Below are positions 27,161 through 34,706 of a stretch of DNA of 64,000 bases, in pieces. This DNA comes from Candidatus Calditenuaceae archaeon. GTDB taxonomy: Archaea; Thermoproteota; Nitrososphaeria_A; Caldarchaeales; Calditenuaceae. Made by a program: the position numbers and the translations under genes. The stretch is from the NCBI GenBank assembly GCA_025058175.1, contig JANXED010000003.1, positions 1 to 64,000 on the forward strand. Reading direction: 5' to 3'. Numbering within the stretch: position 1 is the stretch's first letter; every line of letters starts with the position of its first letter. The notes beneath the pieces are model-generated. The model saw only the letters and a list, made by a program, of their open reading frames with translations, did no database searches and was not told the DNA's origin.

Positions 27161-28702
27161 TTGACGGATCCCCAGCTGATCCCCCTGGTCGAGATGAGGG
27201 GGATAACGAAGAGGTTCCCGGGAGGGGTCGTGGCCAACGACGGGGTCGACTTCACCCTCTACGCGGGAGAGGTCCACGCGCTGCTGGGCGAGAACGGAGC
27301 GGGGAAGACGACGCTGATGAACATACTCTACGGGCTCTACAGCAAGGACGAGGGCGAGATCCTCATAGAGGGCAGGAGGGTCAACATTAGGTCGCCGAAG
27401 GACGCGATAAGGCACGGACTCGGGATGGTCCACCAGCAGTTCAAGCTGATCCCCAAGCACTCGGTCCTCGAGAACGTCGTCCTGGGCCTGAAGGAGGCCG
27501 GGATCGTGCTCGACTACGGCAAGTTGAGGTCGATGCTCTCGGAGCTGGTCGCGAGGTACGGCTGGAACGTGAGCCCCGACGACTACGTCTGGCAGCTGAC
27601 CGCCTCCCAGAAGCAGCAGGTCGAGATCCTCAAGATGCTCGTGAGGAGGGCGAAGGTCCTCATCCTCGACGAGCCTACGTCGATCCTCACGCCCCAGGAG
27701 ACCGCCCAGTTCTTTGAGAGCGTGAGGGCGATGGCCAACTCCGGGATGGGGGTCGTGTTGGTGACGCACAAGCTGGAGGAGGTGATGAGGGTGAGCGACA
27801 GGGTGACTGTGATGAGGAAGGGGAGGGTCGTCGCGGTCAGGAGGACTAGCGAGGTCTCCATGAAGGAGCTGGTCTCCCTGATGATAGGGAGGGAGGTGGG
27901 GCTCTCCTACCCGCACGCTCCTCCGCCCTCGCAAGAGCCGGTCCTGGTGGTCGAGGACCTCCACGTGAGGGACGAGAGGGGACACTTGGCAGTGAAGGGG
28001 GTCTCGTTCAGCGTCAGGAGGGGCGAGATCTTCGGGATAGCTGGGGTGGCGGGGAACGGTCAGGACGAGCTCCTCGAGGCGATCTACGGGCTCAGGAAGG
28101 TATCGAGGGGGAGGGTAATCCTCATGGGGATGGACGTCACTAACGCGCACACCTACGACCTGGTCCTCGAGGGTGTCTCGATGATCGTCCCGGAGCCACA
28201 GAAGGGCGTAGGGCTGGGCTTGGAGGTCGCCGAGAACCTTTTGCTGAAGTGCTACAGGAGGCCTCCCTACTCGAGGGCCGGGATACTGAACAGGAAGCTG
28301 ATGAGGAGGAGGTCCGAGGAGCTGATCGGGAAGCTCTCGATCGTGACTAGGTCCGCGACCGCGAAGGCCCAGACCCTCTCCGGCGGCAACCTCCAGAGGC
28401 TGGTGATCGCGAGGGAGCTCTTCGCGTGCCCGACCGGAGAGCTGCCGCGGCTCGTCCTCGCGGCGTACCCGACGAAAGGACTCGACGTGGGGGCGACCGA
28501 CTTCGTCAGGAGGCTCCTCCTAGACCTGAAGTCGAAGGGCGTCGCGATCGTCCTCCTCTCCGACGACCTCGAGGAGCTCCTCGCGATGAGCGACAGGATA
28601 GGCGTGATGTACAAGGGCGAGATGGTGGGAATACTGGAGAGGGGTTCGGCGAGCTTGGAGCAGGTGGGAGTGATGATGCTGGGGGCCAGGGGCGCGGGCT
28701 AG
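27161..28702 (+). CDS. Nucleoside/sugar-type ABC transporter ATPase (two ABC domains)
   Basis: Fused double ATPase (513 aa) of the RbsA/NupO type that powers uptake of nucleosides or simple sugars. First domain: Walker [10 protein letters not shown] near 43-51, unusual signature LTASQKQQ, Walker [12 protein letters not shown]. Second domain: degenerate Walker [18 protein letters not shown], as normal in this family, and a standard LSGGNLQR. The N-terminal [17 protein letters not shown] matches BmpA-linked nucleoside systems. The TTG at 27161 is favoured after a CTCTTTTATTG box (27126-27136); the ATG at 27194 is an alternative. No permease or binding-protein gene adjoins it. Confidence 0.85.
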   Translation: MTDPQLIPLVEMRGITKRFPGGVVANDGVDFTLYAGEVHALLGENGAGKTTLMNILYGLYSKDEGEILIEGRRVNIRSPKDAIRHGLGMVHQQFKLIPKHSVLENVVLGLKEAGIVLDYGKLRSMLSELVARYGWNVSPDDYVWQLTASQKQQVEILKMLVRRAKVLILDEPTSILTPQETAQFFESVRAMANSGMGVVLVTHKLEEVMRVSDRVTVMRKGRVVAVRRTSEVSMKELVSLMIGREVGLSYPHAPPPSQEPVLVVEDLHVRDERGHLAVKGVSFSVRRGEIFGIAGVAGNGQDELLEAIYGLRKVSRGRVILMGMDVTNAHTYDLVLEGVSMIVPEPQKGVGLGLEVAENLLLKCYRRPPYSRAGILNRKLMRRRSEELIGKLSIVTRSATAKAQTLSGGNLQRLVIARELFACPTGELPRLVLAAYPTKGLDVGATDFVRRLLLDLKSKGVAIVLLSDDLEELLAMSDRIGVMYKGEMVGILERGSASLEQVGVMMLGARGAG

Positions 28703-29751
28703 CCCATCACCATGCACATCACTGCCTTCTGCACGTGCAGCCTGTTCTCGGCCTGCTCGAAGTAAAGCGAGTACTCGGGGTTGTCGATCACGTCGTCCGT
28801 CACCTCCTGCCCCCTGTCCGCCGGGCCGCAGTGCATGTACTTCCCCCTCCTCGTCAGGTCCATCAGCTCCTGGGTGCAGATCCAGTCCTTGAACCTGTTC
28901 TGGTACTCCACCGCGCCCTCCTTGTCGACCTTGCCGTTGTACGGCGGGAAGAAGCCTCTTGGCGACCAGGCCTTCGGGTAGACGAAGTCCGCGCCCTCGA
29001 AGGCCTCCTTCATGTCGTGGACGACCTCGAAGCTCCCGCCGTACCTGTCAACGTTCTCCTCGCAAGCCTTGATCACTCCCTCCTCCAGCTCGAAGCCCTT
29101 CGGGTGAGCCAGGACCACGTCCATCCCGAACATCGTCCCTATCAGGACGCAGCTCTGCGGGACGGCGAGCGGCTTCAGCCCACCTGAATAGGCGTAGGAG
29201 ACGACGAACTTCTTCCCGCTCGGGTTAGGGGCGACGTCGGTGATGGCCATGATGTCCGCGAGCGCCTGAAACGGGTGGTAGAGGTCGTCCTCCATGTTCA
29301 ACACCGGGATCGAGCTCCACTTTGCGAACTCCCTCACGACCCTGTGGCCCCTACCTATGTGCCACTTCGCGGCGTCCCCGTAGATCCTGATCGCGATCGC
29401 GTCGCCGTACCTGCTCAGGACCCTCGCGACGTCCGCGATCGACTCGGTCTGATACGGGACCATATCCTCAGGGAGGGTCGGGGTGTAGACGTCCTGAGGG
29501 CTGAGGAAGTGCGCGTGGCCCCCGAGCTGGAATATGCCGGCCTCGAAGGAGTTCCTGGTCCTTAGGCTCCTGTTGTAGAAGAGCATGAAGAGCGTCCTCC
29601 CCGGGAGGTAGGGCGTAGGGACCCGTGACCTGAACTTCTCCCTCAGGTCCCTCGCGGCCTTCAGGACCTCCTCGATCTCCTCCCTCGTGAAGTCGTTCGT
29701 GTTCAGGAACGACCTGCCCTTCATGGAGCCCACGTAGCTCGGAAGGCTCAT
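28699..29751 (-). CDS. Knotted transcarbamylase (AOTCase/SOTCase/YgeW-like)
   Basis: Carbamoyltransferase (350 aa). The carbamoyl-phosphate motif is SLRTR at 62-66 (STRTR in ordinary OTCases), then HPFQ at 159-162 and HCGPADR at 307-313. The region [20 protein letters not shown] (181-199), with [16 protein letters not shown] and VYPKAWSPR, matches the proline-rich knot of N-acetylornithine and N-succinylornithine transcarbamylases and the YgeW protein of purine-degradation clusters. A separate ordinary ArgF lies at 60920-61843, so this one need not serve arginine synthesis. Convergent with the nucleoside-type ATPase gene, overlapping by 4 bp. Confidence 0.85.
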   Translation of the reverse strand: MSLPSYVGSMKGRSFLNTNDFTREEIEEVLKAARDLREKFRSRVPTPYLPGRTLFMLFYNRSLRTRNSFEAGIFQLGGHAHFLSPQDVYTPTLPEDMVPYQTESIADVARVLSRYGDAIAIRIYGDAAKWHIGRGHRVVREFAKWSSIPVLNMEDDLYHPFQALADIMAITDVAPNPSGKKFVVSYAYSGGLKPLAVPQSCVLIGTMFGMDVVLAHPKGFELEEGVIKACEENVDRYGGSFEVVHDMKEAFEGADFVYPKAWSPRGFFPPYNGKVDKEGAVEYQNRFKDWICTQELMDLTRRGKYMHCGPADRGQEVTDDVIDNPEYSLYFEQAENRLHVQKAVMCMVMG

Positions 29752-29851
29752 GGCGACCCGAGTGGTGGCCGCCCTCTGATAGAGGTTACCGAGGACCGGC
29801 AGCGCGTCTCGCAGGGTCGGGGTGAAGGGTTAATAGCGCTCATTGGGGAGT

Positions 29852-30517
29852 ATGACCGTGGCTTTCATCGGACGCCAGAAGCTCGAGGACGTCAGAAGGG
29901 TCGTCCTAATGACCTCCAAGGACCACACCAGGAAGTCGATCCAGATGCTGAGGGCCCTAGGGGCGATGATGGAAGTGCTCGTCGAGGGCGGCGCTGACAA
30001 GTCCTTCCTCCAGCAGAAGTTCAACGAGATCCTCAAGCTCGACGACGAGTGCAAAGCCTTGAAGTCCGAGGCGGAGGAGAGGATCCTCGAGGCGGGGGCG
30101 CTTCTGGTCGAGCGGGGCGACTTCATCAGGCTACTGGGCTGCCTCGACAAGGTCCCCGACAGGCTCGAGGGGGTTGCCTATAGGACCCTCAGCCTCGTCG
30201 AGCTCGGGAGGCCCGAGGGCGAGGCCCTGAGGCCGGTCGTGGACCTACTCGAGGAGGTGGGGGTCTGCCTCGAGACGCTCAACAGGGCGATCACTGCGCT
30301 CGAGATGGACTCGGCTCAGGGTTACCAGAAGCTGAGGGAGGTCAAGGCGCACGAGAAGAGGGTCGACGACATCTACCGGAGGACGGGGATCGATATTCTG
30401 AGGAGGGGCCAGCTCACCGCCCACACGCTGCTCCTGAGGGAGATCGTGGACCTCCTCGAGTCGGTCTCGGACATCTCCGAGGAGGCCGCGGACGTCCTGA
30501 GCATCCTTTACCGGTAG
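29852..30517 (+). CDS. PhoU-like protein (UPF0111/DUF47 family)
   Basis: About 221 aa, all-helical, matching the DUF47/PhoU-like family: KSFLQQKFNEILKLDDECKALKSEAEERI, then a metal-binding-type E/D-xxx-D pattern, and a C-terminal EIVDLLESVSDISEEAADVL helix, the most conserved part. Related proteins sit beside phosphate or other anion transporters and act as regulators. None is adjacent here. A GGTTAATAG box (29828-29836) lies upstream; the ATG at 29852 or GTG at 29858 is the likely start. Followed 6 bp later by endA. Confidence 0.78.
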   Translation: MTVAFIGRQKLEDVRRVVLMTSKDHTRKSIQMLRALGAMMEVLVEGGADKSFLQQKFNEILKLDDECKALKSEAEERILEAGALLVERGDFIRLLGCLDKVPDRLEGVAYRTLSLVELGRPEGEALRPVVDLLEEVGVCLETLNRAITALEMDSAQGYQKLREVKAHEKRVDDIYRRTGIDILRRGQLTAHTLLLREIVDLLESVSDISEEAADVLSILYR

Positions 30518-30523
30518 CAGGGG

Positions 30524-31087
30524 ATGGACGCGGAGGCAAGGCCTCCCTTCAGGGGCGATTACGTCGAGGGAAGCGTAGTGGTCTTCGACAGGGCCCAGGC
30601 GAGGGCGGTCTACTCCCTCGGGTACTTCGGGAAGCCGCTCGGCGTCCCCAAGCCCAAGGGCACGGACTTCGACGAGCCGCTCGTGCTAGACCTGATCGAG
30701 GCCAGGTATCTGGTCGAGGAGGGGTACCTTGAGGTCTACAAGGACGGGAGGAGGATGACCGCCGAGGAGGTCGCGGAGGTCGGGAGGGCGAACTACACGA
30801 AGTACGACGACCTCTACTCGGTCTACAGGGACCTGAGGAAGAGGGGTTACTACGTCAGCACGGGCATCAAGTTCGGGAGCGACTTCGCGGTCTACGTGTA
30901 CGGACCAGGCATAGACCACGCGCCCTTCATCGTACTGGTCAGGTCGGAGGACGAACAGCTCTGGGCGACGGACATCGTCAGGGCCGGGAGGCTCTCTACC
31001 ACGGTGAAGAAGAACTTCTTGATCGCGACCGTTGACAAGGAACGGGGACGCGTGAGGTACCTCTCGATCTCCTGGGCCAGGATGTGA
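30524..31087 (+). CDS. endA: tRNA-splicing endonuclease
   Basis: Archaeal EndA (187 aa), which cuts bulge-helix-bulge introns in pre-tRNA and pre-rRNA. The catalytic triad is visible in the C-terminal nuclease domain: Y124 (FGSDFAVY), H132 (DHAPFIV) and K163 (TVKKNFLIA), with the expected 31-residue gap between His and Lys. The N-terminal domain is the usual small alpha/beta unit. 187 aa is the single-domain length, so it should act as a homotetramer or as part of an alpha2beta2 enzyme. Neither tRNA in the window has an intron. Confidence 0.93.
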   Translation: MDAEARPPFRGDYVEGSVVVFDRAQARAVYSLGYFGKPLGVPKPKGTDFDEPLVLDLIEARYLVEEGYLEVYKDGRRMTAEEVAEVGRANYTKYDDLYSVYRDLRKRGYYVSTGIKFGSDFAVYVYGPGIDHAPFIVLVRSEDEQLWATDIVRAGRLSTTVKKNFLIATVDKERGRVRYLSISWARM

Positions 31088-31089
31088 GT

Positions 31090-31623
31090 CTAGCCGCTCT
31101 TTCTGCCGATCACCATCTCGAGGAGCGTGCCGAGTACGAGCCAGGCAGCGTTCTTGTCGATCGCGATGCATGGCAGCACCGGAATTGTGGGCGGCACGCT
31201 GAGCACGAACCTCACGTCCTCGGGCTTCAGGGCCTGGGGCAGGTCCTGCTTGTTAGCCGCGACGACAATCGGCAGCTTCCCGAACTGGGCACGGGCCCTC
31301 TTGAACTCCTCGACCGAGGCTGAAATGGACTCGGAGTCGCTCGAGTCGACCATGAAGATAACGCCGTGGGCTCCGACCGAGAGCACCCTCCACATGAAGG
31401 AGAACCTTGGCTGTCCGGGGCTTCCGAACAGCCTCACCACGTACCCGTCCCCTATGTTGACCATCCCGAAGTCCATCCCCACAGTCGTCTTCTCCTTCTT
31501 CCTCCTCTCCTCGGGGGAAGTTACCTCAACGTCCGTCGTCATGCTCAGTCCGGCCAAGGTCTTGATGAATGTGGTCTTCCCTGCGTTGAAGGGTCCCACG
31601 ATGAGGACCTTGATGCTCCTCAT
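31090..31623 (-). CDS. Arf/MglA-like small GTPase
   Basis: 177-residue GTP-binding protein of the Ras-like superfamily. P-loop GPFNAGKTT at 10-18, a switch I TTVGMDFG segment at 46-53, switch II GSPGQPRF with the glutamine position at 71, and NKQD at 124-127 for guanine specificity. The GMDFG/GSPGQ pattern places it with archaeal Arf/SRbeta/Gtr-like proteins. No lipidation site or membrane segment. Third gene of a minus-strand operon behind two roadblock-domain proteins (gap 4 bp), the classical regulators of such GTPases. ATG start. Confidence 0.9.
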   Translation of the reverse strand: MRSIKVLIVGPFNAGKTTFIKTLAGLSMTTDVEVTSPEERRKKEKTTVGMDFGMVNIGDGYVVRLFGSPGQPRFSFMWRVLSVGAHGVIFMVDSSDSESISASVEEFKRARAQFGKLPIVVAANKQDLPQALKPEDVRFVLSVPPTIPVLPCIAIDKNAAWLVLGTLLEMVIGRKSG

Positions 31624-31627
31624 GACC

Positions 31628-31993
31628 TCATTCCTTGAAGTAAACCGAGAGCAGCATGTTGATGAAGCCGAGGTTCGGGTTGGACTTCGTTATCGCGACG
31701 ACTACGTCGCCCCTATAGGGCATCGCGAAGACGTACCTCCGGTCCGTCAGCTCGACGTAGATCCTCTTGTAGTCCCCGAGCTCGAGCATCTCCAGCACCG
31801 ACCTGATCACTCCCGAGACAGCCGAGATCGCGGCGGCGAGGTAGTCGGGGCTTAGCGAGATCGAGTTGGCGTGGGCGACCGGCGTGCCATCAGGCTTAGC
31901 TACCAAGAGTACTTCTATCGCTCCCCTGCTGACCCTAAGGACCTCCTCCAGGTAGACCTTGAGGGAGTCTGGGTCGTAGTGGAACCCGCACAA
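31628..31993 (-). CDS. Roadblock/LC7 domain protein
   Basis: 121-residue single-domain protein of the roadblock/longin-like fold: helix 1 SLKVYLEEVLRVSRGAIEVLLVAKPDG, then PVAHANSISLSPDYLAAAISAVSGVIRSVLEMLELGDYKRIYVEL and a final beta strand with helix. Roadblock proteins dimerise on small GTPases as activating or scaffolding partners (MglB in bacteria, Ragulator in eukaryotes). It lies 4 bp upstream of the GTPase gene and 3 bp downstream of a membrane-anchored roadblock protein, so the three are almost surely co-expressed. Confidence 0.88.
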   Translation of the reverse strand: MCGFHYDPDSLKVYLEEVLRVSRGAIEVLLVAKPDGTPVAHANSISLSPDYLAAAISAVSGVIRSVLEMLELGDYKRIYVELTDRRYVFAMPYRGDVVVAITKSNPNLGFINMLLSVYFKE

Positions 31994-31996
31994 CGC

Positions 31997-32644
31997 TCAC
32001 CTGACCTCCAGCATCCGCGCGAGCACGACCCTGATCTGCTCCGTTATCCTCCGCAGTTCTTCCGCACCGACCGGGCGGCCCGTCCTGAAGTGGGCGTAGA
32101 CCTCCCTCTCGTCGACGGTCGCGACCTTCACCACCCCCTCAACGCCTCCGTCGAAGACCGCGAAGGACTTGGCGCGGTCGTTGGCCATCATTATGACCGA
32201 GAACGCCTCCGCGAGCAGAGCAGCGAGCCTCTCCGGGTCATCTTCGCCCTCGTGGTCGATCACGTGACCGGCTGAGTCGAAGAGGAGGACCGACTTGAGG
32301 TTGAAGGTCCTGAGGAGGTCCTTCAGGTCCGAGATCTCCCCGACCACTATAACCTCAGGCTGCGGAGGTTGCTCTGGTGGAGGCGGTGGGGGCGGGACGG
32401 GGGCGGTCTGGACCGTTTGCTGCGGCGTCTCGGGCTCCGCGGGAACTTCGGACTGCGGCCGCGCGGTCGCCTTCTCCTCCTCCGGTTGGACGGGTTTGAT
32501 CGTGATCTGGAGCGCCTCCCTCATGAGCTTCAACTCCGTGGTGATCCTCCTCAGGCCCGAGATCACCGTGAGCAGAACGACTATCACGGCTACCGCGATT
32601 ACGGCCGACCAGACCAGTCCCATCATCTCAGCGACTTCCTGCAA
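31997..32644 (-). CDS. Membrane-anchored roadblock-type protein with proline-rich linker
   Basis: 215 aa. Residues 9-30 form one transmembrane helix, followed by a charged helix (33-48), then a low-complexity linker rich in Pro, Glu and Gln with a run of seven prolines near 84-90, and from ~99 a C-terminal domain (EISDLKDLLRTFNLKSVLLFDSAGHVIDHE) with roadblock-like layout. TTG start; a CGTATAAGAA box (32691-32700, minus strand) lies upstream. First gene of the GTPase operon. The likely role is tethering the GTPase-roadblock module to the membrane; roadblock assignment is by pattern. Confidence 0.72.
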   Translation of the reverse strand: MQEVAEMMGLVWSAVIAVAVIVVLLTVISGLRRITTELKLMREALQITIKPVQPEEEKATARPQSEVPAEPETPQQTVQTAPVPPPPPPPEQPPQPEVIVVGEISDLKDLLRTFNLKSVLLFDSAGHVIDHEGEDDPERLAALLAEAFSVIMMANDRAKSFAVFDGGVEGVVKVATVDEREVYAHFRTGRPVGAEELRRITEQIRVVLARMLEVR

Positions 32645-32682
32645 CGCTCGGACTCCACCGAGACTCCCCGTAATTCCCCCTC

Positions 32683-32700
32683 AAAAAACGTTCTTATACG
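32683..32700 (-). promoter_or_regulatory. T-run terminator and TATA box between B-box gene and GTPase operon
   Basis: Read on the minus strand, CGTATAAGAA (32691-32700) resembles a TATA box for the roadblock operon, and a six-T run (32683-32688) may end transcription of the upstream B-box gene, an archaeal T-tract terminator. Both are compositional calls. Confidence 0.4.
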
Positions 32701-32733
32701 GAGAGCGGGAGACCGTGCGGCGCGCTCCGCAGG

Positions 32734-32946
32734 TCAGACCCCGGCCATACTCCGGATTGACGCGGAACCCCGGACCCCCGTGGAGATCAGGACGACCGCC
32801 CTCTCCGGGAGGACGCGCCTCATGTAACAGACCTTGCAGACGGTCCTCGATCCGGTGAAGACCGCGCATCTATTGCAGACCATCCGGGAGCAGATGGCGC
32901 ACTTCCTGACCGCGAAGTTGTCCGGGTGGTAGTAGCACCTGTACAT
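32734..32946 (-). CDS. B-box-type zinc-finger protein
   Basis: 70-residue protein from the ATG at 32946; longer upstream frame has no similarity and is rejected. Residues 1-41 hold a B-box-like pattern: CYYHPDNFAVRKCAICSRMVC followed by CAVF and CKVC, giving C4, H7, C16, C19, C24, C27, C37 and C40 for two zinc ions. The C-terminal 28 residues have no recognisable fold. In archaea B-box domains often precede a membrane protein; here it stands alone, upstream of the GTPase operon. Role unknown, probably protein-protein contact. Confidence 0.75.
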   Translation of the reverse strand: MYRCYYHPDNFAVRKCAICSRMVCNRCAVFTGSRTVCKVCYMRRVLPERAVVLISTGVRGSASIRSMAGV

Positions 32947-33079
32947 GATCGCGTGGTCCTCGGCGGCGCCGGCCACTTTCGCCCCGAGCACGGGTCGTCG
33001 ACGCCTCCAGGGCGATATTTCACGGTGCCCGCGGGAAGGGCGACGGGAATCCGGGCGTAATGCCCTTATGCTCTCGTGG

Positions 33080-34228
33080 TCATCGTCTCGGCACAATCCT
33101 GACCACTCGGTCGTCGCCGGGCCTCGGTCTGCCGCGGCCGTCCCGGTTGCTGGTGAGGAGGTAGACGGAGCCGTCGGGTCCTTGTACCACATCCCTGAGC
33201 CTGCCCAGAGCTCCCCGAAGGAGGACCTCATGGGATGCGGCCGACTGCTCCTCGGCGTCCAACGCGACGGCGTGCAGCGCTTCTCCCCTAAGCGCAGCGA
33301 AGAGCAGCCTGCCCTCGAGTGCCTCGAGCTCCGACCCTGAGCAGAACGCGCAGCCGGAGGGCGCCCAAGTCGCGTCGCCGCTCTCCAGGACCGGGTCCAC
33401 GAACCTCGGGTCGCGTCCAACGCCGATCACGTGGGGCCACCCGTAGTTGCCTCCAGGGACGATCAGGTTGAGCTCGTCGTGCGCGAACCTCCCGAACTCG
33501 CCGGTGGGTCCGTGTTCGGTCGCGAAGAGCCTCCCGCGCTTTGGGCTCCAAGCGATCCCCTGGGGATTCCTGTGGCCGTAGCTGTAGACGATCGACCCTC
33601 GGAACGGGTTGTCGGACGGTGCGGAGCCGTCGGGCCTGAACCTCAGGACTTTCCCAGCCAGCGAGTCCAACCTCTGGGAGAGCTCGGGCCTCGCGGCGTC
33701 CCCCGTCGTCGCGTAGACGTTCCCGTCTAGCCCGACCTTCACCCTGCCGCCGTTGTGGATCGATGCGGCCTCGATCCCTGAGACTAGGACGACGTGGTCC
33801 CCGAGCGAGAGGTCGTCGAAGAGCAGGACCGAGTTCGTCAGGCGCTGGCCGGCGTACGAGGTCCTGTATACCAAAAGCCTCGGACCCCTTCCGAGCAGGC
33901 TGCACCCGAGGAGCCCTCCTTCTCCGACGTGGGCGACGTCAACTGTCCCGAGGAGCTCTGCCCTGCCGGAGCTAAGGTCCAGCAGCCTAACCCTTCCAGG
34001 CCTCTCGGTCACGACCGCCTCGTCTCCGCTGAGGAACGCGATCGACCATGGTATCTCGAGGCCTTCAGCGACCGTCTCGACGTCGAAGTCCGCGCGTCCT
34101 CGCCCCTCGGGGGCCGCGACGGGCGTCGTCAAGGCCCTGAGCCCGAAGTAAGTAGCTCCTGCTAACAGGGCGGCACCTGCACCGACCAGGAAACTCCTCC
34201 TGCTCAACCTACTGAGCGCTCCGCTCAC
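33080..34228 (-). CDS. PQQ-dependent aldose sugar dehydrogenase, Tat-exported
   Basis: About 382 aa. Twin-arginine signal SRRSFLVGAGAALLAG near the N-terminus (RR at 10-11), then a six-bladed propeller of the soluble glucose dehydrogenase/Asd type: SIHNGGRVKVGLDGNVYATTGD, YGHRNPQGIAWSPKRGRLFATEHGP and ELNLIVPGGNYGWPHVIG contribute PQQ, calcium and catalytic histidine sites. Oxidises sugars outside the membrane with PQQ. The GTG at 34228 follows GGAGGGAG; a TTG at 34243 is also possible, and the frame is open to 34426 without family similarity. No PQQ synthesis genes nearby. Confidence 0.85.
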   Translation of the reverse strand: MSGALSRLSRRSFLVGAGAALLAGATYFGLRALTTPVAAPEGRGRADFDVETVAEGLEIPWSIAFLSGDEAVVTERPGRVRLLDLSSGRAELLGTVDVAHVGEGGLLGCSLLGRGPRLLVYRTSYAGQRLTNSVLLFDDLSLGDHVVLVSGIEAASIHNGGRVKVGLDGNVYATTGDAARPELSQRLDSLAGKVLRFRPDGSAPSDNPFRGSIVYSYGHRNPQGIAWSPKRGRLFATEHGPTGEFGRFAHDELNLIVPGGNYGWPHVIGVGRDPRFVDPVLESGDATWAPSGCAFCSGSELEALEGRLLFAALRGEALHAVALDAEEQSAASHEVLLRGALGRLRDVVQGPDGSVYLLTSNRDGRGRPRPGDDRVVRIVPRR

Positions 34229-34289
34229 CTCCCTCCGCTCCAAGCTCCTCAGGCCTAGATTTGGGCGATTCCTCACGACGCGGACCAGG

Positions 34290-34532
34290 TCACCGGACGT
34301 TGAAGACAGACCTCGCGGCCCACTTGAGCTCCAAAGCCCTCTTCTCGCTGGGGGCGGCCACGGCGTACCGCCTCCTCGCCCCTTCGCGCCTCGGCGTGAA
34401 CTCGATCGGCACGCCGCGCCCCTCATCCATTTGCACTAGACCGTCCCGAGCTCCGAAGTCAGGGAGAGCGTCCGTCTTCAGCGGTCGATGACCCAGGTCA
34501 CCCTCTCGTCTCCGGACCCGGCCAGGCCTCAT
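34290..34532 (-). CDS. Possible small hypothetical protein
   Basis: 80-codon frame in the gap between the sugar dehydrogenase and tRNA-Glu. Its last ~48 codons show the local coding style (GAG, AGG, AAG, GTC, GCC) and read as a charged, soluble sequence ending KRALELKWAARSVFNVR. No family is recognised and the true start is unclear (an internal ATG at about residue 35 is possible). It could be a real short gene or chance. The rest of 34229-34566 shows nothing else. Confidence 0.35.
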   Translation of the reverse strand: MRPGRVRRREGDLGHRPLKTDALPDFGARDGLVQMDEGRGVPIEFTPRREGARRRYAVAAPSEKRALELKWAARSVFNVR

Positions 34533-34566
34533 CGCCCCTAGATCGAGACGAGCGTCGTGAAGGTCG

Positions 34567-34644
34567 TGGTGCCCCGGCCGGGATTTGAACCCGGGTCCCC
34601 GGCTCGAAAGGCCGGTATACTTGACCTGGCTATACGACCGGGGC
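34567..34644 (-). tRNA. tRNA-Glu (anticodon TTC), CCA encoded
   Basis: Minus-strand cloverleaf: acceptor GCCCCGG/CCGGGGC, D arm with AGCCAGG loop, anticodon stem CCGGC/GCCGG with loop CTTTCGA (anticodon TTC, reads GAA and GAG), T arm CCGGG-TTCAAAT-CCCGG, discriminator A and an encoded CCA at 34567-34569. No intron. Confidence 0.95.
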
Positions 34645-34706
34645 CTCTGCAGCTAACCACTGCGCGTTCTAAAAAGGATTTTAACCGCGCCGGAGAATTA
34701 TGCCCG

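Noticed and set aside
32734-33420. 228-codon version of the B-box protein
   Set aside because: The first 158 codons are Arg/Ser/Trp-rich and overlap the sugar dehydrogenase gene; the zinc-finger part starts at its own ATG.
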